Source: Bacteroidaceae bacterium
GTDB lineage: Bacteria > Bacteroidota > Bacteroidia > Bacteroidales > Bacteroidaceae
Reading direction: 5' to 3'
Length of the DNA stretch: 54,451 nucleotides
NCBI GenBank assembly: GCA_017522915.1
Contig: JAFWXX010000001.1
Coordinates: 1-54,451 of the forward strand
Shown here: positions 9,337 through 21,079 of the stretch, piece by piece
Layout: each line of letters opens with the position of its first letter
Position numbering within the stretch: the first letter of the stretch is position 1
The notes under the pieces: model-generated
Databases searched by the model: none
What the model was told of the DNA's origin: nothing
The model's input: only the letters and a program-made list of their open reading frames with translations
Program-made: the position numbers and the translations under genes

Positions 9337-12300
9337 ATGTTGATGAACAATGATAAAAAGGAGAAGAAAGAGCCGTTCTCATACGAGCTTTTTCCTTCGG
9401 AGAACAATGAAAATACATTTAATGTGGATGAAGGCCAGCTTGCTGATGATGCTGCATCCGGCAAGCAGTCTGCTGCGCAAAGTACAGTTACTGCTCCAAA
9501 GCCAGAAAAGGCTCCGGCAACAAATCTCCTCGGCAGTGAGTGGGAGGCAAGCAAAAGAAGAATAGACGCTTTGGGCAAGCGTTGGAGTGCCAAGCCCGAC
9601 CAGGCAGACGGCAATGCACGTTTCAAGGACTCGTTTGCTTCGTACATGTTGCCGAAAGACACACCTGCCCGTCGTAGAAAGATATATTCGCTCTCACAAG
9701 AGGCTCTTGACGATGTTGTAGATGAGTACTACAACAAAGAACTTAAAAGCAGCTTCATGCAACATAAGGATGAAGCAAAGGCAAAGGGCAGGAAGGCTCT
9801 TGAAGAGAATGCCTCTCTTGCAGCCGAGTATCCGATGCAGCTCTATGCAACTGTTGCAAAAGAGGAAGACCCGGCTAAGGTAATAGAGAAGAGCATGGCC
9901 CATGTAGATAATGCCCGCTTGAAAGAGATGGTTTCCCCTATGGCTTCTACCGGAGGCTATGATGCCGACAAATATATCGAAGATTTTGTCAGGCCTTTGT
10001 TGCAGAACAGAATGCTCAATGAGTATGTTATAGAGAGTGTCCCAAAGAACAGAGGTGAGTACATCGTACGCCGTGCTGTAGGCAATTCTCTTATCGGTAA
10101 ACTGGCGCAGCTTTCTGCTTCAGGCGAGAAAGGTGTAACCAATAGCCTGGCGATAGAACAGGAAGGTCTTTCAAAGTACAAGAGCAACAGAGTCGATGAC
10201 TTTGTTGCAGGAGTGGGGGCGTTGATGATTGACGCACCGGCCTTTTCGGCATTAGGCTCCTCTTCTTTGGCCATGCTCTCTCTTGCCGGCCGCAAGGTTA
10301 TGCCTCTTCTTACAAAAAGAATAGCACAGAGTGTGTTGAATAAATCAATCAATTCGAGAATGAATCCCGCTCTGGCAAATATGGTTGCCGAGAGGGCCAT
10401 AAAAGAGAATATAAAGTACAAGATTACCAATGCAGCTTTAGGGCAGGGCTTGACTCTTGGGAAATATGACATTTCAAATAGCATTGTCGATGATTTGCTT
10501 GTAGGCAATGAGGTCGATTCGGGCAAAGCTGCCAAATCCTTTGGCAGAGGAATGCTTCTGGGCGGAGTCTCATCTCTTGCATCATCCCCATTCCGTGCAT
10601 TGTCTAAAGGTGCGGGCGGTGCCAGGAAACTCTTCTATTCATCGGGTGTCCTCAGCAGTGAATCAGCTGTCTTTACAGCCGGTCACGAGATTGAGAAACT
10701 TGCCAATGGGGTAGAGGTCGCTCCGGTAGATCTCTTCTACGATTTCAACGAGAGTGCTGCAACTCTCCTAACCATGCGCCTTTCGCATTGGAGGCCTAAA
10801 GGCAAGGAGTACAAGTTAAACCGTTATGGCAAGATTAGAAAGGAGTTCGACCTTACTCCCGCTGAAAGAGAAGAGATTAGAAATATAGGCTGCAATGCAA
10901 CAGAACTGGTTCGCGATATTGAAAAGGAACTTGCCATACCAAACTTGGGCGGTTTCAGGAGCAGGGCAAGGATAAGGAACATATATGCCGATATTATGGC
11001 CAGCAAGGATGTTTCGGCATCGGCTAAGTCCAAGCTTATGTTCCTTGTCGATAATAAGTTGACATCATCTCCTCCGGTTCCGTTTGACTATGACATATTC
11101 AGGCTGCATAACGGAAAATACAAGGTCAAACTATTCGATTATGACGGCCACCTGATAGAGAGCAATGTGCTATCGGACGAAATAGGAGTAAGAAGCAGCC
11201 TGATGATTATGAGGCCACGTATTCTAAAGAATAGGATAGAGATGTACAATAAGGAACTCATTTCGGGTATCCGTTCGCGTAATTTCTATATACAAGCTAA
11301 AGATTATATCGCCAAGAACAATGTCGATGTCGAGGAATTTACCGATGCTGTCTATAACAGATTGCAAGAAACCGAGGTTTCTCCAAGACAGCAGAAGATA
11401 ATAAATGATGTTCTTCGACGCTCTTCCTATGACAGTGATGCAATGATAAAGTACCTGTATAGCATTAGGCGCAACATCGAACGGAAGTATGGTCTTGACG
11501 GGAACAGCCTTCTCTATGTCATAGAAAAGAAACCGTATATGCTTAGCAAGAATGAGATCAATGCCATTGAAGAGTACGAATTCATATTGCGTAATGAGGT
11601 AGAGAGGCTCAAGGCGGGAACATCTTCATCGCATGCCCGTGAAATAGATAATGCTGCTTCGGGTGTCTTAGTAGCCTCCGACGATATAATTCGTAATGAG
11701 TATAGTGATTATAACGATTATATTACTATGCAGGACTATCTTGGAACCGGAGAACACATCGTCAGGCCGATAAATGTATTACAAAAGCCTAAGGCCGGTG
11801 TTGTATGGAACTACTATGGCAATGTCTTTACTCCGGATAAGCTGGAAGAGCACAAGGCTTTTGCAAAGGAATTCTCAAATAAGCTTGGTGTCGATATTGA
11901 GTTGATAACCGATGAACGCCAGATAAAGGTTCCTGAAGCAGGAGATACTGATGCTATATTAGAGTATAACAACCAGGTGAAGGCATATGGTTGGGTTGTC
12001 AAAGGCAAAGTATATATAAATCTTCCGAATTGCAAGGGATTGGAAGATGTTGAGAAAACGATAGTGCATGAAGTTGTTGGCCATTATGGTCTTGAAAAGG
12101 TGTTCGGTTATCATCTGCGCGATTTTATTGAGGAATTGTATAGCAGGTCCAGCGACGATGTCCGTTCCGAAATCAATAAGATTAGAGCAAGATATCCCCA
12201 TATAGACCATTATTCACTTGTGGAGGAGTATCTGGCCAATGTTATCGAGAAAAAATGGAAAAACAGCGAGGAACGTACCATGTTGCAACGCTTCAAGGAG

Positions 12301-14955
12301 TTTATAAATAGAATGTTCGCGCAGTTGGGAATATATTATGGTTCTAAAAAAAGATTGTCGTCTTCCGAAGTAGAAGAACTTTTGGCTCTTCACTGCAATT
12401 ATGTGCGTAATAGGGTTGACCCTGTTAAGCACAGAAAAAAGGTCTTTGGCAGGTTCAAATCTTCTCATTTGCCGGAAATTGAATATAAGGATTACGATGC
12501 ATATCTTCAGAATATAAACAAGCAAGTAAGCGAAGGAAACTTCTTCAAAGGAACTCCGTCATTCTTGAAAGCATATAAGGCATTCCTGAATTACGACCGT
12601 CTTGACCCGAATACCCAAAGGATTTTCCGGGAGCAAACCAAAATGAGTGAGGAAGAGATAATGAAAGAACTCGAACATAGGAAATACAGAATGCCGTCCG
12701 ATGACAACTCTCATGCAGGTGAAAAAACAATCTCCGGCGAGAGGAGCGGTGCGGTTCCAGGCAACTCATCATCCGGAGATCTGCATTTGGAAAGCAATGA
12801 GCACCTAAGCCGTAAGCCATTAGCACAACCAAACGGTACTGCAAATATAATACCCGAAAGAGGCGATGTCAAGTCTTTTTATGATAAAAATGTGCGAGCT
12901 GATGAATTGTTTGGAGAAAAATCAATCTTCGGCGAGAGGAGCGGTGCTGTTCCAGGCAACTCATCATCCGGAGATCTGCATTTGGAAAGCAATGAGCACC
13001 TAAGCCGTAAGCCATTAACTCAACCAAACGGTACTGCAAATATAATACCCGAAAGAGGCGATGTCAAGTCTTTTTATGATAAAAATGTGCGGGCTGATGA
13101 ATTGTTTGGAGAAAAATCAATCTCCGGCGAGAGGAGCGGTGCGATTCCAGGCAACTCATCATCCGGAGATCTACATTTGGAAGGCAATGAGCACCTAAGC
13201 CGTAAGCCATTAACTCAACCAAACGGTAATGCAAATATAATACCTGAAAGAGGCGATGTCAAGTCTTTTTATGATAAAAATGTGCGGGCTGATGAATTGT
13301 TTGGAGAAAAATCAATCTCCGGCGAGAGGAGCGGTGCTGTTCCAGGCAACTCATCATCCGGAGATCTACCTTTTGGAGGCAATGAGCACCTAAGCCATAA
13401 CCCATTAACTCAACCAATTGGTAATGCAAATATAATACCTGAAAGAGGCGATGTCAAGTCTTTTTATGATAAAAATGTGCGAGCTGATGAATTTTTTGGA
13501 GAAAAATCAATCTCCGGCGAGAGGAGCGGTGCGATTCCAGGCAACTCATCATCCGGAGATCTACCTTTTGGAGGCAATGAGCACCTAAGCCATAACCCAT
13601 TAACTCAACCAAACGGTAATGCAAATATAATACAGAAAACGCGCAATGCAATGTTCCTCGCCAAAAAATTTCTTAATAGAGGAGAGTTTAGAGGTAGAAA
13701 TAGGGCCAAGGATGCTGTTAGAATAATAGGTAACGCATTAAATCTAAACAAATCTGACAGTAGTCTGTCTTTTTACGAAGACTTGCTGGTTGGTGGCAAA
13801 ATTGTACGTATCCGCATATCGACACATGAGGCAACGAATATTCGTATGGGCAATGCTGCCGCTGATGAAAAGATAAGCATAGTCATAAAGAAAGATGGTG
13901 TTCATAAAAACCATGGTAGGCACAACGGTTATACCGAATATGTGTATGACCCAAAAGATATTTCTCCAGAACGTGCAGCCCATGCAATCGTTAGAAGCAT
14001 TCACGACCTTATTGCAAACGGTAAATATGTCGATTATTCAGGCAAAGCTATAAGAACCGATTATCCTTATTATGATAACGGAAAAATCCGTTATCGCCTG
14101 CCTGGTGAAACTGGATATGGGAATGGGGTTGGCTCATCCCTGGAATCGCATGTAAGTAGCAGCTTTGATAACAGTCCGGTTGTCAGAACCGCTTCTCTTG
14201 GAGAGTTGCTTGACGAGCCTGCATTGTTGGCATTGCATCCCTTTCTTGGGAACATCGCTGTAGAAGTGCTGGAAGGCTCTTCCCTCCCTGCAAGCTACGA
14301 TGCCGATGAAAATATGATTCTTATAGGTGGCGAAAGAGTCAGGAACGGTAATATCACGGAGCAGTTTGTGCCTGCCATAAGCGATGCTGTTGACAGCTAT
14401 GCCGGGCGCAGTGCTGCAGTTGAGAGAAATTCCCGCAATATCCGCGAGAATATAAAGAGAGAATACGATGCAATTGGAAAGGACCTGAAGTTCATAGAGT
14501 CGATGAAAGCACGTCAGTGGCGCGACGGCAACGAATCGCGTCTTTCAGGCTCTTTCAAGGAGAAGTACGGCATCTCGCCCGATGAGTTCAAGGATATGTT
14601 CCCAACGGTCGATGAATACCTTCTTTACCGTCTTTCCGGGAAGAGACTCCTGCCCACCGGTGTTGAGCCGGGTGCAGTGAACAAGCTGTCGGGTCTTAAG
14701 AAAAACTTCAACGGTCCGTTGGATATACTCACAGGATACAACGCTTCGCAACATGATTCCGGTGTTGACCTTTCAAGAGTAGCCGAAAGGCTTGACGATG
14801 CACGGCTTACATCCGAAGAGCGTGCTGAACTCGAAGACGCTCTTGAGGCCTATGCCATGCAGATGCTTTATAGAATGAAACCGGGCAACAGCGTTGGGCA
14901 AGGCACATATCCCCTTGCAGCTGGGAATAAATCACGGGAGAGAATATATGCATAA
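9337..14955 (+). CDS. Giant phage-type polyvalent protein with zincin domain
   Basis: 1872 aa. The N-terminal part is Lys/Glu-rich, then comes VDDFVAGVGALMIDAP and a hydrophobic stretch at about residues 285-330, as seen in large internal virion proteins. A zincin metallopeptidase motif HEVVGH lies at residues 911-916 with a possible third ligand in the EEYLA segment near 963-964; this resembles the metallopeptidase of packaged polyvalent proteins. Residues about 1128-1432 hold four full and one partial copy of a 65-aa repeat. After it lies a separate domain (about 1435-1560, ending near DPKDISPERAAHAIVR), then an unassigned C-terminus. Probably the large ejection protein, carried into the target with DNA; the peptidase role is inference. 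Starts 8 bases after the previous gene. Confidence 0.75.
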   Translation: MLMNNDKKEKKEPFSYELFPSENNENTFNVDEGQLADDAASGKQSAAQSTVTAPKPEKAPATNLLGSEWEASKRRIDALGKRWSAKPDQADGNARFKDSFASYMLPKDTPARRRKIYSLSQEALDDVVDEYYNKELKSSFMQHKDEAKAKGRKALEENASLAAEYPMQLYATVAKEEDPAKVIEKSMAHVDNARLKEMVSPMASTGGYDADKYIEDFVRPLLQNRMLNEYVIESVPKNRGEYIVRRAVGNSLIGKLAQLSASGEKGVTNSLAIEQEGLSKYKSNRVDDFVAGVGALMIDAPAFSALGSSSLAMLSLAGRKVMPLLTKRIAQSVLNKSINSRMNPALANMVAERAIKENIKYKITNAALGQGLTLGKYDISNSIVDDLLVGNEVDSGKAAKSFGRGMLLGGVSSLASSPFRALSKGAGGARKLFYSSGVLSSESAVFTAGHEIEKLANGVEVAPVDLFYDFNESAATLLTMRLSHWRPKGKEYKLNRYGKIRKEFDLTPAEREEIRNIGCNATELVRDIEKELAIPNLGGFRSRARIRNIYADIMASKDVSASAKSKLMFLVDNKLTSSPPVPFDYDIFRLHNGKYKVKLFDYDGHLIESNVLSDEIGVRSSLMIMRPRILKNRIEMYNKELISGIRSRNFYIQAKDYIAKNNVDVEEFTDAVYNRLQETEVSPRQQKIINDVLRRSSYDSDAMIKYLYSIRRNIERKYGLDGNSLLYVIEKKPYMLSKNEINAIEEYEFILRNEVERLKAGTSSSHAREIDNAASGVLVASDDIIRNEYSDYNDYITMQDYLGTGEHIVRPINVLQKPKAGVVWNYYGNVFTPDKLEEHKAFAKEFSNKLGVDIELITDERQIKVPEAGDTDAILEYNNQVKAYGWVVKGKVYINLPNCKGLEDVEKTIVHEVVGHYGLEKVFGYHLRDFIEELYSRSSDDVRSEINKIRARYPHIDHYSLVEEYLANVIEKKWKNSEERTMLQRFKEFINRMFAQLGIYYGSKKRLSSSEVEELLALHCNYVRNRVDPVKHRKKVFGRFKSSHLPEIEYKDYDAYLQNINKQVSEGNFFKGTPSFLKAYKAFLNYDRLDPNTQRIFREQTKMSEEEIMKELEHRKYRMPSDDNSHAGEKTISGERSGAVPGNSSSGDLHLESNEHLSRKPLAQPNGTANIIPERGDVKSFYDKNVRADELFGEKSIFGERSGAVPGNSSSGDLHLESNEHLSRKPLTQPNGTANIIPERGDVKSFYDKNVRADELFGEKSISGERSGAIPGNSSSGDLHLEGNEHLSRKPLTQPNGNANIIPERGDVKSFYDKNVRADELFGEKSISGERSGAVPGNSSSGDLPFGGNEHLSHNPLTQPIGNANIIPERGDVKSFYDKNVRADEFFGEKSISGERSGAIPGNSSSGDLPFGGNEHLSHNPLTQPNGNANIIQKTRNAMFLAKKFLNRGEFRGRNRAKDAVRIIGNALNLNKSDSSLSFYEDLLVGGKIVRIRISTHEATNIRMGNAAADEKISIVIKKDGVHKNHGRHNGYTEYVYDPKDISPERAAHAIVRSIHDLIANGKYVDYSGKAIRTDYPYYDNGKIRYRLPGETGYGNGVGSSLESHVSSSFDNSPVVRTASLGELLDEPALLALHPFLGNIAVEVLEGSSLPASYDADENMILIGGERVRNGNITEQFVPAISDAVDSYAGRSAAVERNSRNIRENIKREYDAIGKDLKFIESMKARQWRDGNESRLSGSFKEKYGISPDEFKDMFPTVDEYLLYRLSGKRLLPTGVEPGAVNKLSGLKKNFNGPLDILTGYNASQHDSGVDLSRVAERLDDARLTSEERAELEDALEAYAMQMLYRMKPGNSVGQGTYPLAAGNKSRERIYA
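12718..13632 (+). repeat. Intragenic 195-bp tandem repeat (65 aa)
   Basis: Copies begin with the GAGGAGCGGT core at 12741, 12936, 13131, 13326 and 13521, exactly 195 bp apart, so the frame is kept. Four copies are complete; the fifth ends at about 13632, where the unique sequence resumes. Copies are nearly identical, with clustered changes (copies 4 and 5 share PFGGNEHLSHNP in place of HLESNEHLSRKP). The encoded unit is rich in Gly, Ser, Asn and Pro, probably a flexible linker. Confidence 0.95.
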
Positions 14956-14978
14956 ATGAATCCATAACCATTCATACA

Positions 14979-16940
14979 ATGAACAAGTTCATAGATAAAA
15001 GAGTGAAGGTGCGCTTGCACGACGAGAAGAAGGCAAAGAGAAGAGAACCCGGTTCTGCCTTTGCATTCCTGAATGAATGTGCCGCATGCTGGAACGCTCT
15101 CGATGAGGCCCGCCGTAAGTTACGGCGGAGCCTTATGTACAGCTACGGTGACCAGTGGGGCGATTTTGTTACCGACCCCGACACCCTTGCGCAGATAACC
15201 GAGGGCGAGCTTATAAAGAAGAACGGCAAGGTTCCGCTTAAGAACAATATGATAGCCCCGATACTGAGCAATATCGACGGCCAGTTGCGTCAGAACCTGA
15301 TGCGTCCGGTCTGCGTAGCCCGTGACAGCGAAGAGAGCAAGCTGGGCGAGATGATGTCGGTGGCAATAGAGTACGTGCACGATATAAATGAGATGGAAGA
15401 GCTTGATTCCGATTCCATGCGCATGCTGCTCAATGGCGGAATGACGGCGCAGAGAATAGAATATGGCCTTAATCCTGCAAAGGAGAAGCACGATGTGTGG
15501 GTACATTCGGTCAACCCTTCGCGTCTTTTCTTCAATACGAATGTCGAGGATGTACGCATGTGGGATGTCACCTGTATTGGAGAACTCTTCGACCTTTCCC
15601 TCGATTCTGTTCTTGCACATTTCGGGCACACACCCGAAGAGAAAGAGCGTATAAGGAACATATACGGTTCAATTTCGTCGTCTCCTGTCGCCTCTTCAAG
15701 GTCGATGCAAGGTGACGAATCACGCCACCTCTCTTTCTTCTCGCCTTCGCGCAGCGACCTATGCCGCGTGATACTCGGCTGGAAGCTTGAGTCACGTGAT
15801 GCCTATTGCTGGAACGACGAAGAGCGGGGATGCTGGGGCTATCTGCCGTTCAATGAGGAGTCACGCGCAATGCTCGAATCGGAGAATAAACGCAGACGTG
15901 CCGAAGGTACAGAAAAAGGCATAGCCGAAGAAGACCTTCTTCTCATTGAATACAGCTTTGCAACCGAACGTTTCTGGTACTACCGCTACATGACTCCTTA
16001 CGGCGATGTGCTTCAGGAAGGACGCAGCCCCTATTGGCATGGCGAGCACAACTATGTGCTGCATCTCTATCCGTTGGTTCAGGGCAAGCTCGGCAACTTC
16101 GTAGAGCAGTTCATCGACCAGCAACGTGCGATAAACCGTACTGCAACACTGATAGACTTCATACGCGGTACCTCGTCAAAGGGCGTTCTTGTAGTGGACG
16201 ACGAGGCCTTCGAGAGCATGTCGCGCGAAGAGGTGATAGATGAGTATGTACGCTACAACGGTGTACTGTTTGTAAAGCTCAAGCCGGGGCAGAGCATCGA
16301 CGGAGTAGTGCGGCAGTACAACAGCGGAGCTGCCGTCGCCGGCGATTTCGAACTGCTCAATCTTCAGCTTCGTCTCATAAATGAAATATCGGGTGTGAAC
16401 TCGGCCATGCAGGGGCAGAATCCGCATTCCGGTACTCCGGCATCGCTCTATGCACAGCAGGTTCAGAACTCCTCCTTGAACCTCAAAGGCCTTTTCGACG
16501 GCTTCAGGACTTTTCGTCGCCGTCGCGATACCAAGCTGATGAAGACGATACAGCAGTTCTACAAGGAGAAACGTTATATCGACCTCGCCGGGTCGCATTA
16601 TAAAGAGGAGGCAAAATGGTATAATCCCGAAAAGGTTCAGGATTGCGAGATTGACGTTACAATTTCCGAAGGCTACAATACGCCTGCCTACCGTATGGTA
16701 GCCGATGACTTCCTCATGGAACTATTCCGTTCCAATGCTGTCGATGTAAGGACACTGCTCGAAAACAGCTCTTTCCCCTTTGCAACAAGAATTCTTGAGA
16801 GCATTAAGCGTAACGAGCAACAGCTTGCCAAAGGTGCTCCAATGGAAGGGATTCCAAAAGAACTGGTCGAGAAAGCCGCGAATGGCAGCATGTTGGCACG
16901 GAATACTGCTTCTGTTGCCGATGATGCTCCGGAAAAGTGA
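14979..16940 (+). CDS. Phage portal protein (P22-like)
   Basis: 653 aa. Portal proteins form the dodecameric DNA channel at one vertex of a phage head. Hallmarks: the N-terminal SYGDQWGDF segment, then NNMIAPILSNIDGQLRQNLM (residues about 88-107), the central IDQQRAINRTATLIDFI, and INEISGVNSAMQGQNPHSG followed by long clip/stem helices. Length fits podovirus portals. It is the last gene of the module, 23 bases after the giant protein, and is followed by a strong terminator. No terminase or capsid gene lies nearby, which is unusual for a portal. The gene is intact, without frameshift. Confidence 0.85.
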   Translation: MNKFIDKRVKVRLHDEKKAKRREPGSAFAFLNECAACWNALDEARRKLRRSLMYSYGDQWGDFVTDPDTLAQITEGELIKKNGKVPLKNNMIAPILSNIDGQLRQNLMRPVCVARDSEESKLGEMMSVAIEYVHDINEMEELDSDSMRMLLNGGMTAQRIEYGLNPAKEKHDVWVHSVNPSRLFFNTNVEDVRMWDVTCIGELFDLSLDSVLAHFGHTPEEKERIRNIYGSISSSPVASSRSMQGDESRHLSFFSPSRSDLCRVILGWKLESRDAYCWNDEERGCWGYLPFNEESRAMLESENKRRRAEGTEKGIAEEDLLLIEYSFATERFWYYRYMTPYGDVLQEGRSPYWHGEHNYVLHLYPLVQGKLGNFVEQFIDQQRAINRTATLIDFIRGTSSKGVLVVDDEAFESMSREEVIDEYVRYNGVLFVKLKPGQSIDGVVRQYNSGAAVAGDFELLNLQLRLINEISGVNSAMQGQNPHSGTPASLYAQQVQNSSLNLKGLFDGFRTFRRRRDTKLMKTIQQFYKEKRYIDLAGSHYKEEAKWYNPEKVQDCEIDVTISEGYNTPAYRMVADDFLMELFRSNAVDVRTLLENSSFPFATRILESIKRNEQQLAKGAPMEGIPKELVEKAANGSMLARNTASVADDAPEK

Positions 16941-16947
16941 TAATAGT

Positions 16948-16983
16948 GCCTCTCTTGTTTGAATCAAGAGGGGCATATTTTGA
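16948..16983 (+). terminator. Terminator of the portal module
   Basis: GCCTCTCTTG (16948-16957), 7-base loop, CAAGAGGGGC (16965-16974), one G-T pair in a 10-bp stem, followed by ATATTTT. It lies 7 bases after the portal stop. Confidence 0.8.
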
Positions 16984-17000
16984 AAATATCGAAGTAAACT

Positions 17001-19296
<2,296 letters not shown>

Positions 19297-19377
19297 TGCA
19301 TCCGCTTGTCTGTCCGGTATTATGGATTTATTAATATAAATTATATTAATTATTACGGTTGGTAGCAAAAAATGATG

Positions 19378-19385
19378 TAATTTTG
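19378..19385 (+). promoter_or_regulatory. -7 element for dapA
   Basis: TAATTTTG fits TAnnTTTG and lies 26 bases before the dapA start. The -33 box is poor (TTGG about 16 bases upstream). Confidence 0.45.
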
Positions 19386-19411
19386 CAACTCGAAATTAAA
19401 ACCGACAATTT

Positions 19412-20296
19412 ATGATGCGAAAAAGATTAAAAGGTATGGGCGTTGCGCTCGTTACGCCATTTACAAAAACCGGTGAGGTGGATTATCCTACATTGGAGAA
19501 ACTGGTGCAGATGCATATCGACTGCGGCACATCTTTCCTTTGTGTTCAGGGTACTACAGCAGAGACTCCTACGTTGACAATAGAAGAGAAACGTGAGATC
19601 CGAAAGCGCATCATAGAGCAGGTCGATGGCCGCATGCCCATCATGCTCGGCGTCGGAGGCAACTGCACCCGTGCTGTAGCCGATGAACTGCGCAACGAGG
19701 ACCTTACAGGTGTCGATGCAATACTCTCTGTCGCTCCATATTACAACAAACCGGTACAGGAGGGTATCTATCAGCACTACAAGACCATTGCCCAGGCAAC
19801 AGAGCTTCCAATCTACATGTACAATGTTCCGGGACGCACAGGAGTGAACATCCTTCCCTCTACAGTAGTGCGTGTTGCAAACGAGTGCCCTAATATCGTG
19901 GGTTACAAGGCTGCATCGGGCAACCTTGCTCAGGTAAAGGAGCTCATAGCCAAGAAACCGCCACATTTCGATGTCTTCTCCGGTGACGACGGTCTAACTG
20001 TCGATATCATGGAGGCCGGCGGCGTCGGTGTAATCTCGGTGTTCGGCAACGCGTTCCCAAAGCAGATGACAAAGCTTGTTACAGCAATGCAGGAGGGCAG
20101 AGTGGGCGATGCACGCAACATACACGGTAGCCTGAACGATTTGTTCCAGCTTATCTTTGTCGATGGCAATCCAAGCGGAATCAAGGCTCTCATGGAGATT
20201 CTCGGTATGCTTGAGAACAACCTTCGCTTGCCGCTTGTACCTGCATGCGACGATACATACAGCGACCTCCAGCAGGCCATAACATTCCTTGCCTGA
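19412..20296 (+). CDS. dapA: 4-hydroxy-tetrahydrodipicolinate synthase
   Basis: 294 aa. Condenses pyruvate with aspartate semialdehyde, the first committed step to lysine and meso-diaminopimelate for peptidoglycan. It is a TIM barrel with the Schiff-base lysine at about residue 166 (IVGYKAASGN), the YNVPGRTGVN motif with the catalytic Tyr, and the substrate motif GTTAETPTL near residues 47-55. Length is normal. Two adjacent ATG codons start the gene; either could be used. The next gene begins 4 bases after the stop, so they are likely co-transcribed. Confidence 0.97.
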   Translation: MMRKRLKGMGVALVTPFTKTGEVDYPTLEKLVQMHIDCGTSFLCVQGTTAETPTLTIEEKREIRKRIIEQVDGRMPIMLGVGGNCTRAVADELRNEDLTGVDAILSVAPYYNKPVQEGIYQHYKTIAQATELPIYMYNVPGRTGVNILPSTVVRVANECPNIVGYKAASGNLAQVKELIAKKPPHFDVFSGDDGLTVDIMEAGGVGVISVFGNAFPKQMTKLVTAMQEGRVGDARNIHGSLNDLFQLIFVDGNPSGIKALMEILGMLENNLRLPLVPACDDTYSDLQQAITFLA

Positions 20297-20300
20297 TACT

Positions 20301-21068
20301 ATGAAACAGCTAAAGGCCCTGCTCGACGAGAAGGTGCTGCAATACAACCGCAAGGAGTTCATAATTGATGACCCTGTCAGCTTTCCTCACTCATTCAGCA
20401 AGCGCGAGGACATTGAGATTGTAGCTCTGCTTGCATCGGTAATAGCATGGGGAAACCGCAAGATGATATTGCGTTCGGGCAACCGCATGTTTCATGACAT
20501 AATGGGCTCACGCCCCTATGAATATGTCTTAGGCGGAGAGTGGGAGTCGCTCGACGACAGGCTCAATATACACCGCACATTCTTCGCTTCCGACTTCAAG
20601 TACATCTGTCGGGGGCTCAGGTCGATATACACCAAGTACGGCTCAATGGAACCGCTCTTCACCGGCTGTACCATGTGGGAGGGAATAGAGCGTCTCCGCG
20701 ACGAGCTTGCAAGCGTGAATGGCGGCATATACACCCGTCACATAAGCAACCCTGTTCCGTTGAAAGGCAAGCCGGCATCGGCATGCAAGAGAATACACAT
20801 GATGTTGCGTTGGCTCTGCCGCAAGGACGGAATAGTAGATATCGGCATCTGGCAGAACGTCTCTCCCTCCATGCTCATGATACCTGTCGATGTCCATGTG
20901 GCACGTACGGCAAGGGAACTGGGCCTTGTCTCACGCAAGCAGAACGACCGCCGCACAGTGGAGGAACTCACAGCCAGGTTGCGTGAACTCTCACCCGAAG
21001 ACCCTGTACGCTACGACTTCGCGCTCTTTGGAGCAGGCGAGGCCGGCGACACATTTAATGATAAATAA
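20301..21068 (+). CDS. TIGR02757/DUF2400 family protein
   Basis: 255 aa from ATG 20301 (a TTG 12 bases upstream overlaps dapA and is less likely). The family is widespread in Bacteroidetes and of unknown biochemical role. Recognised by PVSFPHSFSKREDIEIVALL, ASVIAWGNRKMIL, the NPVPLKGKPASACKR phrase and the ending RYDFALFGAGE. The core resembles the helix-hairpin-helix DNA glycosylase fold, so a DNA-related role is possible, but the link is weak. It sits between dapA and the malic enzyme gene with 4- and 11-base gaps and the same strand, so all three are probably one operon. Confidence 0.85.
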   Translation: MKQLKALLDEKVLQYNRKEFIIDDPVSFPHSFSKREDIEIVALLASVIAWGNRKMILRSGNRMFHDIMGSRPYEYVLGGEWESLDDRLNIHRTFFASDFKYICRGLRSIYTKYGSMEPLFTGCTMWEGIERLRDELASVNGGIYTRHISNPVPLKGKPASACKRIHMMLRWLCRKDGIVDIGIWQNVSPSMLMIPVDVHVARTARELGLVSRKQNDRRTVEELTARLRELSPEDPVRYDFALFGAGEAGDTFNDK

Positions 21069-21079
21069 CAAAGCATAAG

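Noticed and set aside
12718..13632. CRISPR or intergenic repeats
   Set aside because: The 195-bp units lie within one continuous reading frame and all keep that frame.
8000..16940. A complete prophage
   Set aside because: No integrase, terminase, capsid, tail, lysis or replication gene, and no attachment-site repeats are visible on either side.
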